Assembly: GCF_002897295.1 (NCBI RefSeq)
Contig: NZ_BEXF01000008.1
Span: 1 to 64,000, forward strand
Direction: 5' to 3'
DNA from: Brevibacillus reuszeri
GTDB taxonomy: Bacteria > Bacillota > Bacilli > Brevibacillales > Brevibacillaceae
DNA: 64,000 nucleotides
In this document: positions 41,088 through 49,886 of the stretch, in pieces
Numbering within the stretch: the stretch's first letter is position 1
Layout of the letters: every line of letters begins with the position of its first letter
Translations under genes and position numbers: made by a program
The notes under the pieces: model-generated
What the model saw: the letters and a program-made list of their open reading frames with translations, nothing else
What the model was told of the DNA's origin: nothing
The model's database searches: none

Positions 41088-42055
41088 CCGGTTTCCCTCC
41101 CCCAGCACGATACTTCATGTGTAATTGATCCCACCTGTGCAAGCTCCAAACTAGGATGGTCCTCTACACAAATGGGCAGGGAGCGGGAGCAACGGGAAGC
41201 GAAAACGCATCCAGGTGGCCTGTTCCGCAAATCAGGTGATTCTCCAGGGATAGCCAGGAGCGGCTGATCCGGAGTCGCCAGATCGGGGAGGGCACCAATC
41301 AATGCCTTGGTATAGGGATGCTGCGGCTTTTGCAAAACTTCTTCTGTCGTCCCTGTCTCTACGACTTCTCCGGCATACATCACCACAACACGCTGGCAGA
41401 CCTGTGCAACGACTCCTAAGTCATGTGTGATGAGCATAATCGAGGTGCCGCGCTTTGCAGCAAGGTCCTGCATGAGCTTTAGAATCTCGCTTTGAATGGT
41501 TACGTCCAGGGCGGTCGTAGGCTCATCAGCAATTAACAGATCAGGCGGGGCGGACATGGCGAGTGCGATGACGACCCGCTGCCGCATCCCTCCGCTCAGC
41601 TCAAACGGAAATTTGCGGGCAACGAGGTGCGGTTCGTTGATCTGTACCTCCGCGAGACTGAGTACGGCTTGCTGGTACGCTTCTTTATAGGAAATCTTTC
41701 TGTGGCGATGAATCACTTCGGCGAGCTGATCGCCAATGCGCATCGTCGGGTGCAAGGCAGTCATGGGCTCCTGGAAAACCATTCCGATTTCTTTGCCACG
41801 AAGTGCCTGCAATTCTTTCTTTTCGAGAGAGAAGATGTTTCTTCCTTTATAGTGAATCGAGCCTGATGAAATCGAAGCATTTTTCTCTAAAAGTCCAAGT
41901 ATGGTCAGGGCCGTTACGGACTTGCCTGAGCCAGATTCGCCAACGATCCCTACGATTTCTCCTTGTTTGATGGAGATAGACACGTTTTGCAGCGCTTTGA
42001 TCTTATCCTGCATGGATGAAAATTCAACCGTCAAGTTTTTGATTTCCAGCAGCAT
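41084..42055 (-). CDS. dppD: Dipeptide/oligopeptide ABC transporter ATP-binding protein (DppD/OppD)
   Basis: First ATPase, 323 residues from ATG 42055, preceded by GGGAGGGC; the frame continues to 42118 without a ribosome binding site. Walker A GESGSGKSVT, signature LSGGMRQRVVIALAM, Walker B LLIADEPTTALDVT. The C-terminal oligo_HPY extension contains a Cys motif (PPGCVFASRCSRSLPIC, then SCWG) that in peptide transporters holds an iron-sulfur cluster. Confidence 0.92.
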   Translation of the reverse strand: MLLEIKNLTVEFSSMQDKIKALQNVSISIKQGEIVGIVGESGSGKSVTALTILGLLEKNASISSGSIHYKGRNIFSLEKKELQALRGKEIGMVFQEPMTALHPTMRIGDQLAEVIHRHRKISYKEAYQQAVLSLAEVQINEPHLVARKFPFELSGGMRQRVVIALAMSAPPDLLIADEPTTALDVTIQSEILKLMQDLAAKRGTSIMLITHDLGVVAQVCQRVVVMYAGEVVETGTTEEVLQKPQHPYTKALIGALPDLATPDQPLLAIPGESPDLRNRPPGCVFASRCSRSLPICVEDHPSLELAQVGSITHEVSCWGRETG

Positions 42056-42071
42056 ACGGCTGCCCTCCCTT

Positions 42072-42962
42072 TTATGAACGGTTTGCTTTTGGATCGAGAA
42101 TATCCCGAATTCCATCACCGATCAGATTGAAGCCGCACGAAGCAAGGAACAGTGCCAGTCCAGGAAATGTCGGATACCACCAATAGTCGAGCAGATATTT
42201 CCAACCAATACTGATCATTGCTCCCCATTCTGGGGTCGGAGGCTGTGCACCCAAGCCGAGGAAGCCTAGAGTGGCCACTAACAGAATCGCGTCGCCAATG
42301 TCCAGTGTGACCTGAATAACGACGGGTGAGAGCGCATTTGGAATGATATGGCGTGCGATAATGCGCCAAGGCTTGATCCCAAACGTGACAGCGGCTTTCA
42401 CGAACAGCTTTTCACGCAAAGATAATGTTTCGGCGCGGGCCAGACGCACATACACCGGAATTTTGATGATCGCAATGGCAAGCATTGCATTCTGCAAATT
42501 CGGACCGAGTGTAGCTGCGACTGCCATGGCCAGAACGAGCGAAGGAAAAGCAAGCACGATGTCCATAAAGCGCATAATGACTTGATCCAGCTTTCCTCCG
42601 ACATAACCGGAGATGGAGCCGATAATGGTACCGATAAGTCCTGCACCAAATACGACCGCTACCCCTACGCCGAGAGAGAGACGAGCGCCGTACAGGATGC
42701 GGGTGAAAATATCTCTGCCTACTTCATCTGTGCCAAACCAGTGATCGCTGCTTGGTGGAGCAAAGCGCTCGGCGATATTGATTTTGGTAGGCTCATATGG
42801 GCTGATTAACGGTGCGAATACAGACAGCACCAAAATAGTCAAAAGAAGCAACAAACCAAAGAGAGTCAGTGGGTTTCTGCGGATTTTGTACCAAAAGGGG
42901 TTGACCGCTTTCGTTGCTGTCACTGCTCTTCCATTTTCCGTTTTCGCAGCTATACCAGACAC
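42072..42962 (-). CDS. dppC: Dipeptide ABC transporter permease (DppC)
   Basis: 296 residues with the OppC_N segment (NPFWYKIRRNPLTLFGLLLL) and about six helices. The family hallmark EVGRDIFTRILYGARLSLGV lies at about 80-99, and the EAA loop is in AAVTFGIKPWRIIARHIIPN. GTG start with AAAGGGGG upstream. It lies between dppB and dppD. Confidence 0.93.
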   Translation of the reverse strand: MSGIAAKTENGRAVTATKAVNPFWYKIRRNPLTLFGLLLLLTILVLSVFAPLISPYEPTKINIAERFAPPSSDHWFGTDEVGRDIFTRILYGARLSLGVGVAVVFGAGLIGTIIGSISGYVGGKLDQVIMRFMDIVLAFPSLVLAMAVAATLGPNLQNAMLAIAIIKIPVYVRLARAETLSLREKLFVKAAVTFGIKPWRIIARHIIPNALSPVVIQVTLDIGDAILLVATLGFLGLGAQPPTPEWGAMISIGWKYLLDYWWYPTFPGLALFLASCGFNLIGDGIRDILDPKANRS

Positions 42963-42977
42963 AAGTTGGCCCCCTTT

Positions 42978-43982
42978 CTATTCCTTGATTTGCGGATCAA
43001 GCGCGTAATAAGTGAGATCGACGAGCAAATTGATGATTACGTAGCCGAACGAGATGACAAAGGTAAAGCCCATGATTGCCGGGAAGTCGAGAAAGGCGAT
43101 TGATTCCACGACATATTTGCCCATGCCCGGCCAGCTGAAAATCGTTTCGGTCACGACGGCTCCACCCAAAAGTGAGCCAAACGACAGACCGACAACCGTA
43201 ATCGTAGGAATCAGAGCATTTCGCAGGGCGTACCGGAATAACAGCACAGGTCCGTGTATTCCGTTTGCTAGAGCTGTTCGAATGTATTCCTGACTGAGAA
43301 CCTCCAGCATACTCGCGCGTACTTGCCTGGTGACGATAGCGAGCTGGGCAAAAGCAAGTGTGCAAGCAGGCAAAATCAGATGCCACAAGCTGTTCGTAAA
43401 TGCGGCCCAATTGCCTGTCAACAGACTATCCAGCAAATAGAGCCCAGTAATAGAAGGGGGCGGCGTAATCATCAAATCAATACGTCCGCTGGAAGGCAAC
43501 AGATTGAAGAACTTGTAAAAAAGCAAAATCCCGATCAGACCACTCCAGAAAACGGGGGTGGAGATACCGGCAATGGAGAAAAAGCGTCCGGCATGATCCC
43601 AGTTCGTATCTTTCTTGACAGCGGAGAGAATCCCGATCGGAATCCCGATCACAATCGCAATGACAAAGGCAGTTAAGGCAAGCTCCAGTGTAGCAGGGAA
43701 AAATTTGATCAGATCATCGACGACGGGCTGTTGTGTGCGAATGGAATTGCCAAAGTCACCTGCAACAAGTCCCTCCATGTAGGTAAAATATTGGACCCAG
43801 ACCGGTTGGTCTAGGCCCAATTGACGGCGGACTTCCTGCAGTGTTTCCTCACTGGCTCGCTGCCCCACCATCATTCGTGCCGGATCGCCAGGGATGACGT
43901 GCGAGAGAAAAAAGGTGATGAGCGTCACTCCCAAAAGGACCAGGACGAGCATGGCGAGTCGTTTGACGATGATTTGTCTCAT
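42978..43982 (-). CDS. dppB: Dipeptide ABC transporter permease (DppB)
   Basis: 334 residues, six helices. The N-terminus IVKRLAMLVLVLLGVTLITF and the following HVIPGDPARMMVGQRASEET are diagnostic for DppB/OppB; the EAA loop is at about 235-255 (RTALANGIHGPVLLFRYALR). It starts 25 bases after the binding-protein stop and ends 15 bases before dppC. Confidence 0.93.
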   Translation of the reverse strand: MRQIIVKRLAMLVLVLLGVTLITFFLSHVIPGDPARMMVGQRASEETLQEVRRQLGLDQPVWVQYFTYMEGLVAGDFGNSIRTQQPVVDDLIKFFPATLELALTAFVIAIVIGIPIGILSAVKKDTNWDHAGRFFSIAGISTPVFWSGLIGILLFYKFFNLLPSSGRIDLMITPPPSITGLYLLDSLLTGNWAAFTNSLWHLILPACTLAFAQLAIVTRQVRASMLEVLSQEYIRTALANGIHGPVLLFRYALRNALIPTITVVGLSFGSLLGGAVVTETIFSWPGMGKYVVESIAFLDFPAIMGFTFVISFGYVIINLLVDLTYYALDPQIKE

Positions 43983-44007
43983 GAGGAAAGCACTCCTTCA
44001 AGCGGCT

Positions 44008-45627
44008 TTATTTGGACATTTCGGCCAGGTTGTAAATGCCCTCCAGCATCGGATTGTAAACAAAGCCTTTGACAGACTTGCTTACCGGAAGCAAGAAATC
44101 CTTTTGATACAGATAGAGGTATGGCGCTTCATCAATCACGATTTTTTGGGCTTCCTGATAAATTTTTTCGCGCTCGGCTTTATCGTTGATAGACGCGGCT
44201 TTGCGAACCAGCTCGTCCACCTTGTCATTTTTATAGAAGGCACGGTTGCCGGCGAGACCGAAGTTGTTGGAATCAAACCAGTAGTTCATAAACATGTACG
44301 GATCACCGAAGTCAGGGCTCCATACACCCATGGCGAGATCAAATTCGCCTTTATCGATCATTTCGCGGGAGGTTGCATACGCGATTTTTTTCAGGTTCAG
44401 CTTGACGCCAATATCAGAGAAAAAGGCTTGCAGGGTCAAAGCTTCTGTTTCCCACCATGCTTTGTTGTCGGAGTACAGCAGGTCGATGCTCAGGTTTGTC
44501 GCACCTGCCTCAGCCAGCAATGCTTTTGCTTTTTCTACATCGCGCTTGTATTGATGGGCGGATTCGTCGTGACCCCACAGACCTTTTGGAATCGGTCCGC
44601 GCATTTGGGTAGCGAAGCCTTCCTGTACAGATTCGGTCAGCGCGTCGTAATCGATCGCGTAGCTGAGCGCCTGGCGTACCTTTGGATTTTGCAGGGCTGG
44701 ATTGCCTTTTGTGGAGTTGACATAGATGTAATCCACAAACAGGCTAGGCTGCTGCAAAACTTCCAGGTTTGGCTGATCTTTAATTGCTTTTAGCTGTTCG
44801 TTCGGGATGCCTTCGGCGATATCGAGCTCGCCTTGCTCTAGCTGCAGGCGCTGTGCTGTTGAGTCTGGAATGATTTTAAAGAAAATGTTTTGAAGTGCGG
44901 GTTTGACTGAGGAGTTAGGGTTTGGAGAAAGCTTGATGTACTCGCCTTTTCTCCATTCAGAGAGTTGGTAAGGGCCACTGCCCATGGTGTTGTTCGCGAG
45001 GAAGTTTTGGCCTAGGTCACCGTTTTGCTCCTTTTCCATCACCTTCGGATTGACGATACCGCCATAGTTAGCAGCGAGTGTGGAGAGGAACGGTGGGAAG
45101 TTCTGCGAGAGAACGAATGTAACGCTTGTTGGCGAGTCTACCTTCACTTCTTTAATCACGTTGTAGACATCAGCCGGGCCCTTTTTGATTTTGAGTGTAC
45201 GATCGAAGGTGAATTTGACTGCTTCAGCCGTTACAGGCGTTCCGTCAGCAAAAGTGTTTCCTTCGGTAAGAGTGAACGTCCAGCTGAGTCCGTCCTCGCT
45301 TACCTTCCATTCTTTTGCCAAGCCAGGCTTTACTTCGGTGGTGCCGCCATCGTACTCTACGAGACGCTGGTAGGTAGGGTAGGTGATTTTCCAGGCACTG
45401 TTGTCGAAGGTGACGGCGGGATCCAGTGTGCCTTGGTCGGCTGTGATGCCTACAAACAGAGTGTCAGCAGGAGTTGCAGATTTTGCCTGTGCGGGCTCTG
45501 CCGGTTTGTTCTCCGCCGGCTTTGTTTCGCCTTGGGATTGACTTGCGGGCGTACTGCTACAAGCTGCGGTCAGCATGGTGAGGATTAGCAGAAGGGTAGT
45601 GAATAAAAAAGACCATCTACGCTTCAA
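44008..45627 (-). CDS. Dipeptide ABC transporter substrate-binding lipoprotein
   Basis: SBP_bac_5-family lipoprotein of 539 residues: lipobox TAAC with Cys23, a Pro/Ala/Lys-rich tether to about residue 50, then the binding domain (ADTLFVGITADQGTLDPAVT). The start is TTG with GGGGGG nine bases upstream. It is the first gene of the transporter operon and has its own upstream gap containing the motif TTTTTAATATATTGCAA (45664-45680). The VanX-type dipeptidase gene next door suggests a D-Ala-D-Ala or muropeptide-derived dipeptide as ligand. Confidence 0.9.
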   Translation of the reverse strand: MKRRWSFLFTTLLLILTMLTAACSSTPASQSQGETKPAENKPAEPAQAKSATPADTLFVGITADQGTLDPAVTFDNSAWKITYPTYQRLVEYDGGTTEVKPGLAKEWKVSEDGLSWTFTLTEGNTFADGTPVTAEAVKFTFDRTLKIKKGPADVYNVIKEVKVDSPTSVTFVLSQNFPPFLSTLAANYGGIVNPKVMEKEQNGDLGQNFLANNTMGSGPYQLSEWRKGEYIKLSPNPNSSVKPALQNIFFKIIPDSTAQRLQLEQGELDIAEGIPNEQLKAIKDQPNLEVLQQPSLFVDYIYVNSTKGNPALQNPKVRQALSYAIDYDALTESVQEGFATQMRGPIPKGLWGHDESAHQYKRDVEKAKALLAEAGATNLSIDLLYSDNKAWWETEALTLQAFFSDIGVKLNLKKIAYATSREMIDKGEFDLAMGVWSPDFGDPYMFMNYWFDSNNFGLAGNRAFYKNDKVDELVRKAASINDKAEREKIYQEAQKIVIDEAPYLYLYQKDFLLPVSKSVKGFVYNPMLEGIYNLAEMSK

Positions 45628-45663
45628 AGAATTCGACCCCCCAAATTTATTATATTTAATTAT

Positions 45664-45680
45664 TTTTTAATATATTGCAA
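45664..45680. promoter_or_regulatory. 17-bp motif upstream of the dipeptide-binding gene, copy 2
   Basis: TTTTTAATATATTGCAA agrees with the copy upstream of the dipeptidase gene (46451-46467) at 15 of 17 positions, in the same orientation and at a similar distance from the start (about 40-50 bp). Candidate operator of the XRE-cupin regulator. Confidence 0.5.
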
Positions 45681-45689
45681 AAATTCTAT

Positions 45690-46400
45690 TTATTCAACTA
45701 TTATTTTTTCCATGGACAAGATGCCGCCATAGATCGGTTTTTGGTGCGTTTGCTGTCCCCAGCTGCGGGTGCCGTATTCAAAATGCCACCATTCTTTTGC
45801 ATAGTTGACGAAGCCAGCGCTGGTCATGAGGTGGTAGAGCAGACGGCGATTGTTGCGGATTGCGATTTCATTTTCAGTCGGCTGTGACAGCTCTTCATAG
45901 TGCCTGGTCGCAGCAGCTTCTGTGAAATCATCGAAGTCCGTACCCATATCCAGCCAGCCGTTTGGTCCGGCAATAGTCAGATCAACAGCTCCTCCTGAGA
46001 GGTGAGGAGACGGCTTTGTAATGTCAGTTGTGGGAGGGGCGACAAATTTGCGTAGCTCTTCGGCGAGAGTAGCTCCGTCTTGCCAGCCCTGCAAAAGCAA
46101 TGATTGACGAAAGCCTTCATAAAGGGATGCCTGTACCTCAAAGGAACGCCACCCGTCCAGTACAACCAGCTCATAGCCGCTGGGCAGCTGTTCGGCAGCG
46201 GAAGCGAGTCTTCGGGCTGCTTCCTTTCGCAAGTATGCTTCTGGTGTTGTCCCCGCATACCCTTGGGCGTAGTAAGCTGGATAAACGGAGATTCTTGCTG
46301 ATAGAGTAGAGAGCGGGACCATTTCCTCGCCGCATTCTCTCACCGGAAGCGTGCTGGGAAGAACATGATCTGATAGTTTCGGGATTGGGGGAGATACCAT
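45690..46400 (-). CDS. ddpX: VanX-type D-alanyl-D-alanine dipeptidase
   Basis: Zinc D,D-dipeptidase of the VanX/DdpX family, 236 residues from ATG 46400, which follows AAAGGAGGTGA; the frame opens slightly earlier. Zinc and catalytic motifs are present: SPHLSGGAVDL (SxHxxGxAxD, about 114-124) and EWWHFEYG near 206. The conserved Arg is in LDGWRSFEVQ. Without vanH and vanA next to it this is not a resistance cluster; with the dipeptide importer downstream it more likely serves salvage of D-Ala-D-Ala released from cell wall. Confidence 0.9.
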   Translation of the reverse strand: MVSPPIPKLSDHVLPSTLPVRECGEEMVPLSTLSARISVYPAYYAQGYAGTTPEAYLRKEAARRLASAAEQLPSGYELVVLDGWRSFEVQASLYEGFRQSLLLQGWQDGATLAEELRKFVAPPTTDITKPSPHLSGGAVDLTIAGPNGWLDMGTDFDDFTEAAATRHYEELSQPTENEIAIRNNRRLLYHLMTSAGFVNYAKEWWHFEYGTRSWGQQTHQKPIYGGILSMEKIIVE

Positions 46401-46450
46401 AAAATTCACCTCCTTTGGATGGCTTTGGCAATATCGTAGCCGAAAAATGA

Positions 46451-46467
46451 TTTTTAGTAAATTGCAA
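46451..46467. promoter_or_regulatory. 17-bp motif upstream of the dipeptidase gene, copy 1
   Basis: TTTTTAGTAAATTGCAA; 15 of 17 positions are shared with 45664-45680. It lies about 50 bp upstream of the dipeptidase start in an AT-rich promoter region. Confidence 0.5.
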
Positions 46468-46553
46468 TTTTATTTAATTTTCTGCAATATGATAATTTCG
46501 TGATAGTAAAGTGTGTCTTTACACCCCAGTTTTGTTTGTTCCTCAGCTTTTGC

Positions 46554-46581
46554 TTGAATCCCGACCAGCATTTGCTATTAT
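46554..46581 (+). promoter_or_regulatory. Promoter of the cobalamin operon
   Basis: TTGAAT (46554-46559), 16-base spacer, TATTAT (46576-46581) with an extended -10 TG. It lies about 45 bp before the riboswitch. Confidence 0.55.
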
Positions 46582-46625
46582 TAAAACAAGTGCTTGTCAT
46601 AGAATGAAAAATGAATTGAATACGA

Positions 46626-46826
46626 TACAAACAGGTCCTTGTTACTGCGAAAAAGCTTTTCCCGGTAGCAGGGTTAAAAGGGAAGATTGGTGAAAAACCA
46701 ACGCGGTCCCGCCACTGTAAGAGAGTAGCTATTCTTCATGGCAACGGCGCCATCCACTGCCCACAAGGGTGCGGGAAGGAGAAGAATAGCGATGATCCTC
46801 AAGCCAGGAGACCTGCCTGTTCTTGT
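46626..46826 (+). ncRNA. Cobalamin (AdoCbl) riboswitch
   Basis: Contains the conserved cobalamin riboswitch blocks in order: AGGG..GGGAA around 46670-46684, GGTGAAAAACC (46689-46699), the ACGCGGTCCCGCCACTGTA core (46701-46719) and the B12 box AGCCAGGAGACCTGCC (46802-46817). The ends pair (ACAAACAGG with CCTGTTCTTGT) to form P1. It is followed by an attenuator and the cob/cbi operon, so high adenosylcobalamin should switch the operon off. Confidence 0.96.
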
Positions 46827-46888
46827 TTTTGCACTGCATTCCTTCGGGTTAAAGGAAGAGGTGAGGATCGGTGAAGTATGCTATCCAC

Positions 46889-46935
46889 ACGCTTTGTTTT
46901 CCTTACACGATAAGGGGAGAACAAGGCGTTTTTTT
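46889..46935 (+). terminator. Attenuator terminator controlled by the cobalamin riboswitch
   Basis: ACGCTTTGTTTTCC and GGAGAACAAGGCGT pair into a long stem followed by T7, ending just before the first cob gene. Its position between riboswitch and cobO indicates transcriptional control. Confidence 0.8.
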
Positions 46936-46958
46936 ATTTCGATGAGGGGGTGGCTTTG

Positions 46959-47507
46959 TTGAGTCAGCAAGACAAAAAGCGAGGCTTGCTTTTGGTTTAT
47001 ACGGGTGATGGCAAGGGGAAAACGACAGCAGCTATCGGGCTGGCTGTGAGAGCGACCGGCCGTGGAAAAAAAGTATTGATGATTCAGTTCATTAAGTCAC
47101 CAGAACGCACGTATGGAGAAAAGATCATTTTTGATCGGCTTGGAATCGAGATCGTGCAAAAGGGTGTCGGTTTTACATGGACAAAAACTCCAGAAGAGCA
47201 TCGGGCAGCATTGAAGGAAGCATGGAGCTTTGCCCGCGAAAAGCTGATGGGCGGCGAGTACGATGTCGTCATTTTGGATGAGCTGAACAATGCCCTGGCG
47301 ATCGATCGTTTCCCAATCGATGATGTGCTCCCGCTTGCCGAGGTGCTGGAGACGATCCAGAATCGTCCGCGCCACATTCACCTCGTAATTACAGGGCGCA
47401 GTGCCAAACAAGAGATTATGGACATGGCGGATTTGGTTACCGAAATGAAGCCGATCAAGCATTACTACGATGAGGGGATTCCAGCTGTGCTGGGGGTTGA
47501 ATTTTAA
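46959..47507 (+). CDS. cobO: Cob(I)yrinic acid a,c-diamide adenosyltransferase
   Basis: CobO/BtuR-type enzyme adding the adenosyl ligand to cobalt; 182 residues. P-loop YTGDGKGKTTAAIGLAVRA near residue 15; later YDVVILDELNNALAI and the C-terminal MKPIKHYYDEGIPAVLGVEF are typical of the family. GTG 46950 overlaps the GAGGGGG ribosome binding site, so TTG 46959 (or 46956) is the better start. First gene of the operon; its stop overlaps the cobD start (TAATG). Confidence 0.93.
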   Translation: MSQQDKKRGLLLVYTGDGKGKTTAAIGLAVRATGRGKKVLMIQFIKSPERTYGEKIIFDRLGIEIVQKGVGFTWTKTPEEHRAALKEAWSFAREKLMGGEYDVVILDELNNALAIDRFPIDDVLPLAEVLETIQNRPRHIHLVITGRSAKQEIMDMADLVTEMKPIKHYYDEGIPAVLGVEF

Positions 47508-48613
47508 TGGGTATACTCGAGACCTACGGGCACGGCGGAGATTTGCTGTCGGCAGCCCAGCGCTTCGGTGTAGCCCCTGGCGATTTCCTCGATTACAGTG
47601 CCAATATCAATCCACTGGGAATGCCAGTTAGCGTTACGGAGATGCTGCTGGCTTCGCTGTCTGCAATCGTTCGTTATCCTGATCCGGGACATCGTTCCTT
47701 TCGCGGGGCTCTTGCTTTGCGCCTGGGACTCGGTGAAGAGTGGCTATTGCCCGCGAATGGTGCCGCAGAGGCGATGGCTTTGGCAATTTTGGGACTCAAG
47801 CCGCAAACTGTCGGTGTTGTGTATCCTTGCTTTTCGGAATATGAGCAGCTTTCCAAGCAGTTTGGCGCGCGTGTGATCGGCTGCTATGGAAAAGAGGAAA
47901 ATGGCTACAAGCCTGATCAAAACGAGTTGCATGACCTGTTCGAACAGACTGATGTGGTTTTTATCGGGTCTCCGAACAATCCGACAGGGATTTTGTACGA
48001 GCCAAATGAGCTTGTGCAAATCGCGCAGTGGTCCACCGAGACAAACACTTGGCTGATTGTGGATGAGGCGTTTCTTGATTTTGTCGCAACGGAGCGGCAA
48101 TTTACGCTAGCGACACAGCTGGAGCAGTATCCGCGGGTCATCCTGATGCGCTCAATGACGAAAATGTACGCCATTCCGGGTCTGCGTCTCGGCTATGCTA
48201 TCGCCCATCCAGAGGTGATTGAGCAAATGCGCGGGAAACAGGTGAGCTGGAGTGTTAATTCGTTGGCTTTGCTCGCAGGTGAACTGTGCTTGCGGGAGCG
48301 CGAGTACGAGGAAAAAACACGCGCACTTGTTGCCAAGGAGCGAGCGTTCCTGTCGGAAATCATTACGCACGAGCTCGGGTGGAAGGTATGGCCCGGTGAA
48401 GCAAACTTTCTTTTGCTTCGTTCACCGAAGCATTTGCCAGCAGAGCAATTGCAAGCGCGGCTTGGCAAAAGAAGAATCCTGATTCGCAGCTGTGCCATGT
48501 ATCCGGGCTTGACTGAGCATGATGTGCGTATCGCAGTCCGCAGCCGAGAAGAGAACGAAAGACTGATTGCTGCACTGCGCGAGGTCACGGAGGAAGGAAG
48601 TGGACACGCTTGA
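47507..48613 (+). CDS. cobD: Threonine-phosphate decarboxylase
   Basis: PLP enzyme making (R)-1-amino-2-propanol phosphate, the linker of the nucleotide loop, from L-threonine phosphate. 368 residues, class I/II aminotransferase fold: DYSANINPLGMP at the N-terminus, FIGSPNNPTGILYEPNE, the PLP Lys in MRSMTKMYAIPGLRLGYA. Coupled at both ends (TAATG from cobO, TTGA into cobU). Confidence 0.93.
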   Translation: MGILETYGHGGDLLSAAQRFGVAPGDFLDYSANINPLGMPVSVTEMLLASLSAIVRYPDPGHRSFRGALALRLGLGEEWLLPANGAAEAMALAILGLKPQTVGVVYPCFSEYEQLSKQFGARVIGCYGKEENGYKPDQNELHDLFEQTDVVFIGSPNNPTGILYEPNELVQIAQWSTETNTWLIVDEAFLDFVATERQFTLATQLEQYPRVILMRSMTKMYAIPGLRLGYAIAHPEVIEQMRGKQVSWSVNSLALLAGELCLREREYEEKTRALVAKERAFLSEIITHELGWKVWPGEANFLLLRSPKHLPAEQLQARLGKRRILIRSCAMYPGLTEHDVRIAVRSREENERLIAALREVTEEGSGHA

Positions 48614-49149
48614 GTCTGATTGTAGTAACAGGCGGTGTCCGTTCAGGAAAAAGCCGTTTTGCCGAAGAACTGGCGGCAGAATCAGGTAGACGAGTTCTGT
48701 ATGTTGCGACAGGCCAGGCATGGGATGACGAAATGCGTGCCAGAATCGAGCTGCACAAAAATCGTCGTCCAAGCGAATGGGGCTGTGTCGAGGTAGGCGG
48801 GCGCTTATCTGATTATGTAGACGTAAGTGCAGAGTACGATGTTGTATTGATTGACTGTCTCTCGACTTGGGTCAGCAATCGGTTAATGAATATTGCAGAA
48901 GAAGAATGGCGCAGCGAGAAGCATACAACGGCTCTTTTGCAGGAAGCAAAGGCTTGGCTGGGGCAGGTTCAAGCATCCAGTCAAACCGTTATCGCTGTCA
49001 CCAGTGAGGTAGGGCTGGGTGGTGTCGCCATGAACCTTTTGGGAAGATGGTTCGCTGATGTGCTCGGCGACGTCAACCAGATGAGTGCGCGACAAGCGGA
49101 TGTCGTCTATGCCGTCTTGTCTGGAATACCGTGGAGGATCAAGGGATGA
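48610..49149 (+). CDS. cobU: Adenosylcobinamide kinase/guanylyltransferase
   Basis: Bifunctional enzyme activating adenosylcobinamide to its GDP form; 179 residues. P-loop TGGVRSGKSRFAEELA at 7-22, the YVATGQAWDDEMRARI region with the guanylylated-His helix following (IELHKNRRPSEW), and VVLIDCLSTWVSNRLM. TTG start overlapping the cobD stop. The next gene starts in its TGA. Confidence 0.94.
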   Translation: MSLIVVTGGVRSGKSRFAEELAAESGRRVLYVATGQAWDDEMRARIELHKNRRPSEWGCVEVGGRLSDYVDVSAEYDVVLIDCLSTWVSNRLMNIAEEEWRSEKHTTALLQEAKAWLGQVQASSQTVIAVTSEVGLGGVAMNLLGRWFADVLGDVNQMSARQADVVYAVLSGIPWRIKG

Positions 49150-49886
49150 ATGCATTTTTTCACGCCATCGCCTTTTTTACCCGGATTCCGGTTCCGTGGC
49201 TGCGACCATCTGAAGCTGCCTGGAAAAAGAGTGTCAACTGGTATCCGGCTGTCGGCGTAGTGATCGGGCTTTTGCTATGGGGTGTGCATCAGGCGGGTGT
49301 GCACTTGTTTAGTCCGTGGCTCGCTGCCATTTTGACGCTGGGTGCCTGGGTTTATGTAACAGGTGGCCTTCACCTGGATGGCTGGATGGATTTGGCGGAT
49401 GGGCTTGGCAGCAGCAGGCCGCGTGAGCAGGTGCTCGCGATCATGAAGGACAGCCGCGTGGGTGCGATGGGTGTCATCGCGGCGATCTTGCTGCTTCTGA
49501 TCAAAGCTGGGGGTGTAGCAGAGCTGGCACATCCCGGCTGGGGAATGTTTCTGCTTTTTGTCCCGTTTGCCGCCCGTACGCACGTATTGCTATCGATTCG
49601 CCTGTGGCCTTATATATCCGCCGACAAAGGGATTGGAAAAGGAATCAGTGAAGGTCTCTCGGCTTTTTCCATTATCGTCAGCTATGTGCTTTTGCTCGGG
49701 GCTGGATGGTTTTTTGGCAGCTGGCAGGTAGTTGCAGCCATTGTGTTATCACTTGTATTTGCTCTTTTGTTTTCTCGTTCGGTTGCAAAAAAGCTTGGCG
49801 GGTTAAACGGAGATTGCTACGGAGCCGTCATCGAAAGCAGTGAGGCTGTGATGCTCCTGGTACTTGTGGGGAGCTGGTGGACATGA
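49146..49886 (+). CDS. cobS: Adenosylcobinamide-GDP ribazoletransferase (cobalamin synthase)
   Basis: Integral membrane enzyme joining adenosylcobinamide-GDP and alpha-ribazole; 246 residues with about six helices. The metal-binding motif GGLHLDGWMDLADGLGSSRP is intact, and the N-terminus AIAFFTRIPVPWL is typical. ATG 49146 overlaps the cobU stop (ATGA) and follows GGAGG; an in-frame GTG lies at 49131. Confidence 0.93.
   Translation: MNAFFHAIAFFTRIPVPWLRPSEAAWKKSVNWYPAVGVVIGLLLWGVHQAGVHLFSPWLAAILTLGAWVYVTGGLHLDGWMDLADGLGSSRPREQVLAIMKDSRVGAMGVIAAILLLLIKAGGVAELAHPGWGMFLLFVPFAARTHVLLSIRLWPYISADKGIGKGISEGLSAFSIIVSYVLLLGAGWFFGSWQVVAAIVLSLVFALLFSRSVAKKLGGLNGDCYGAVIESSEAVMLLVLVGSWWT

Noticed and set aside
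45690-46400. Vancomycin-resistance cluster
   Set aside because: Only a VanX-type dipeptidase is present. There is no D-lactate dehydrogenase, D-Ala-D-Lac ligase or VanRS pair nearby.
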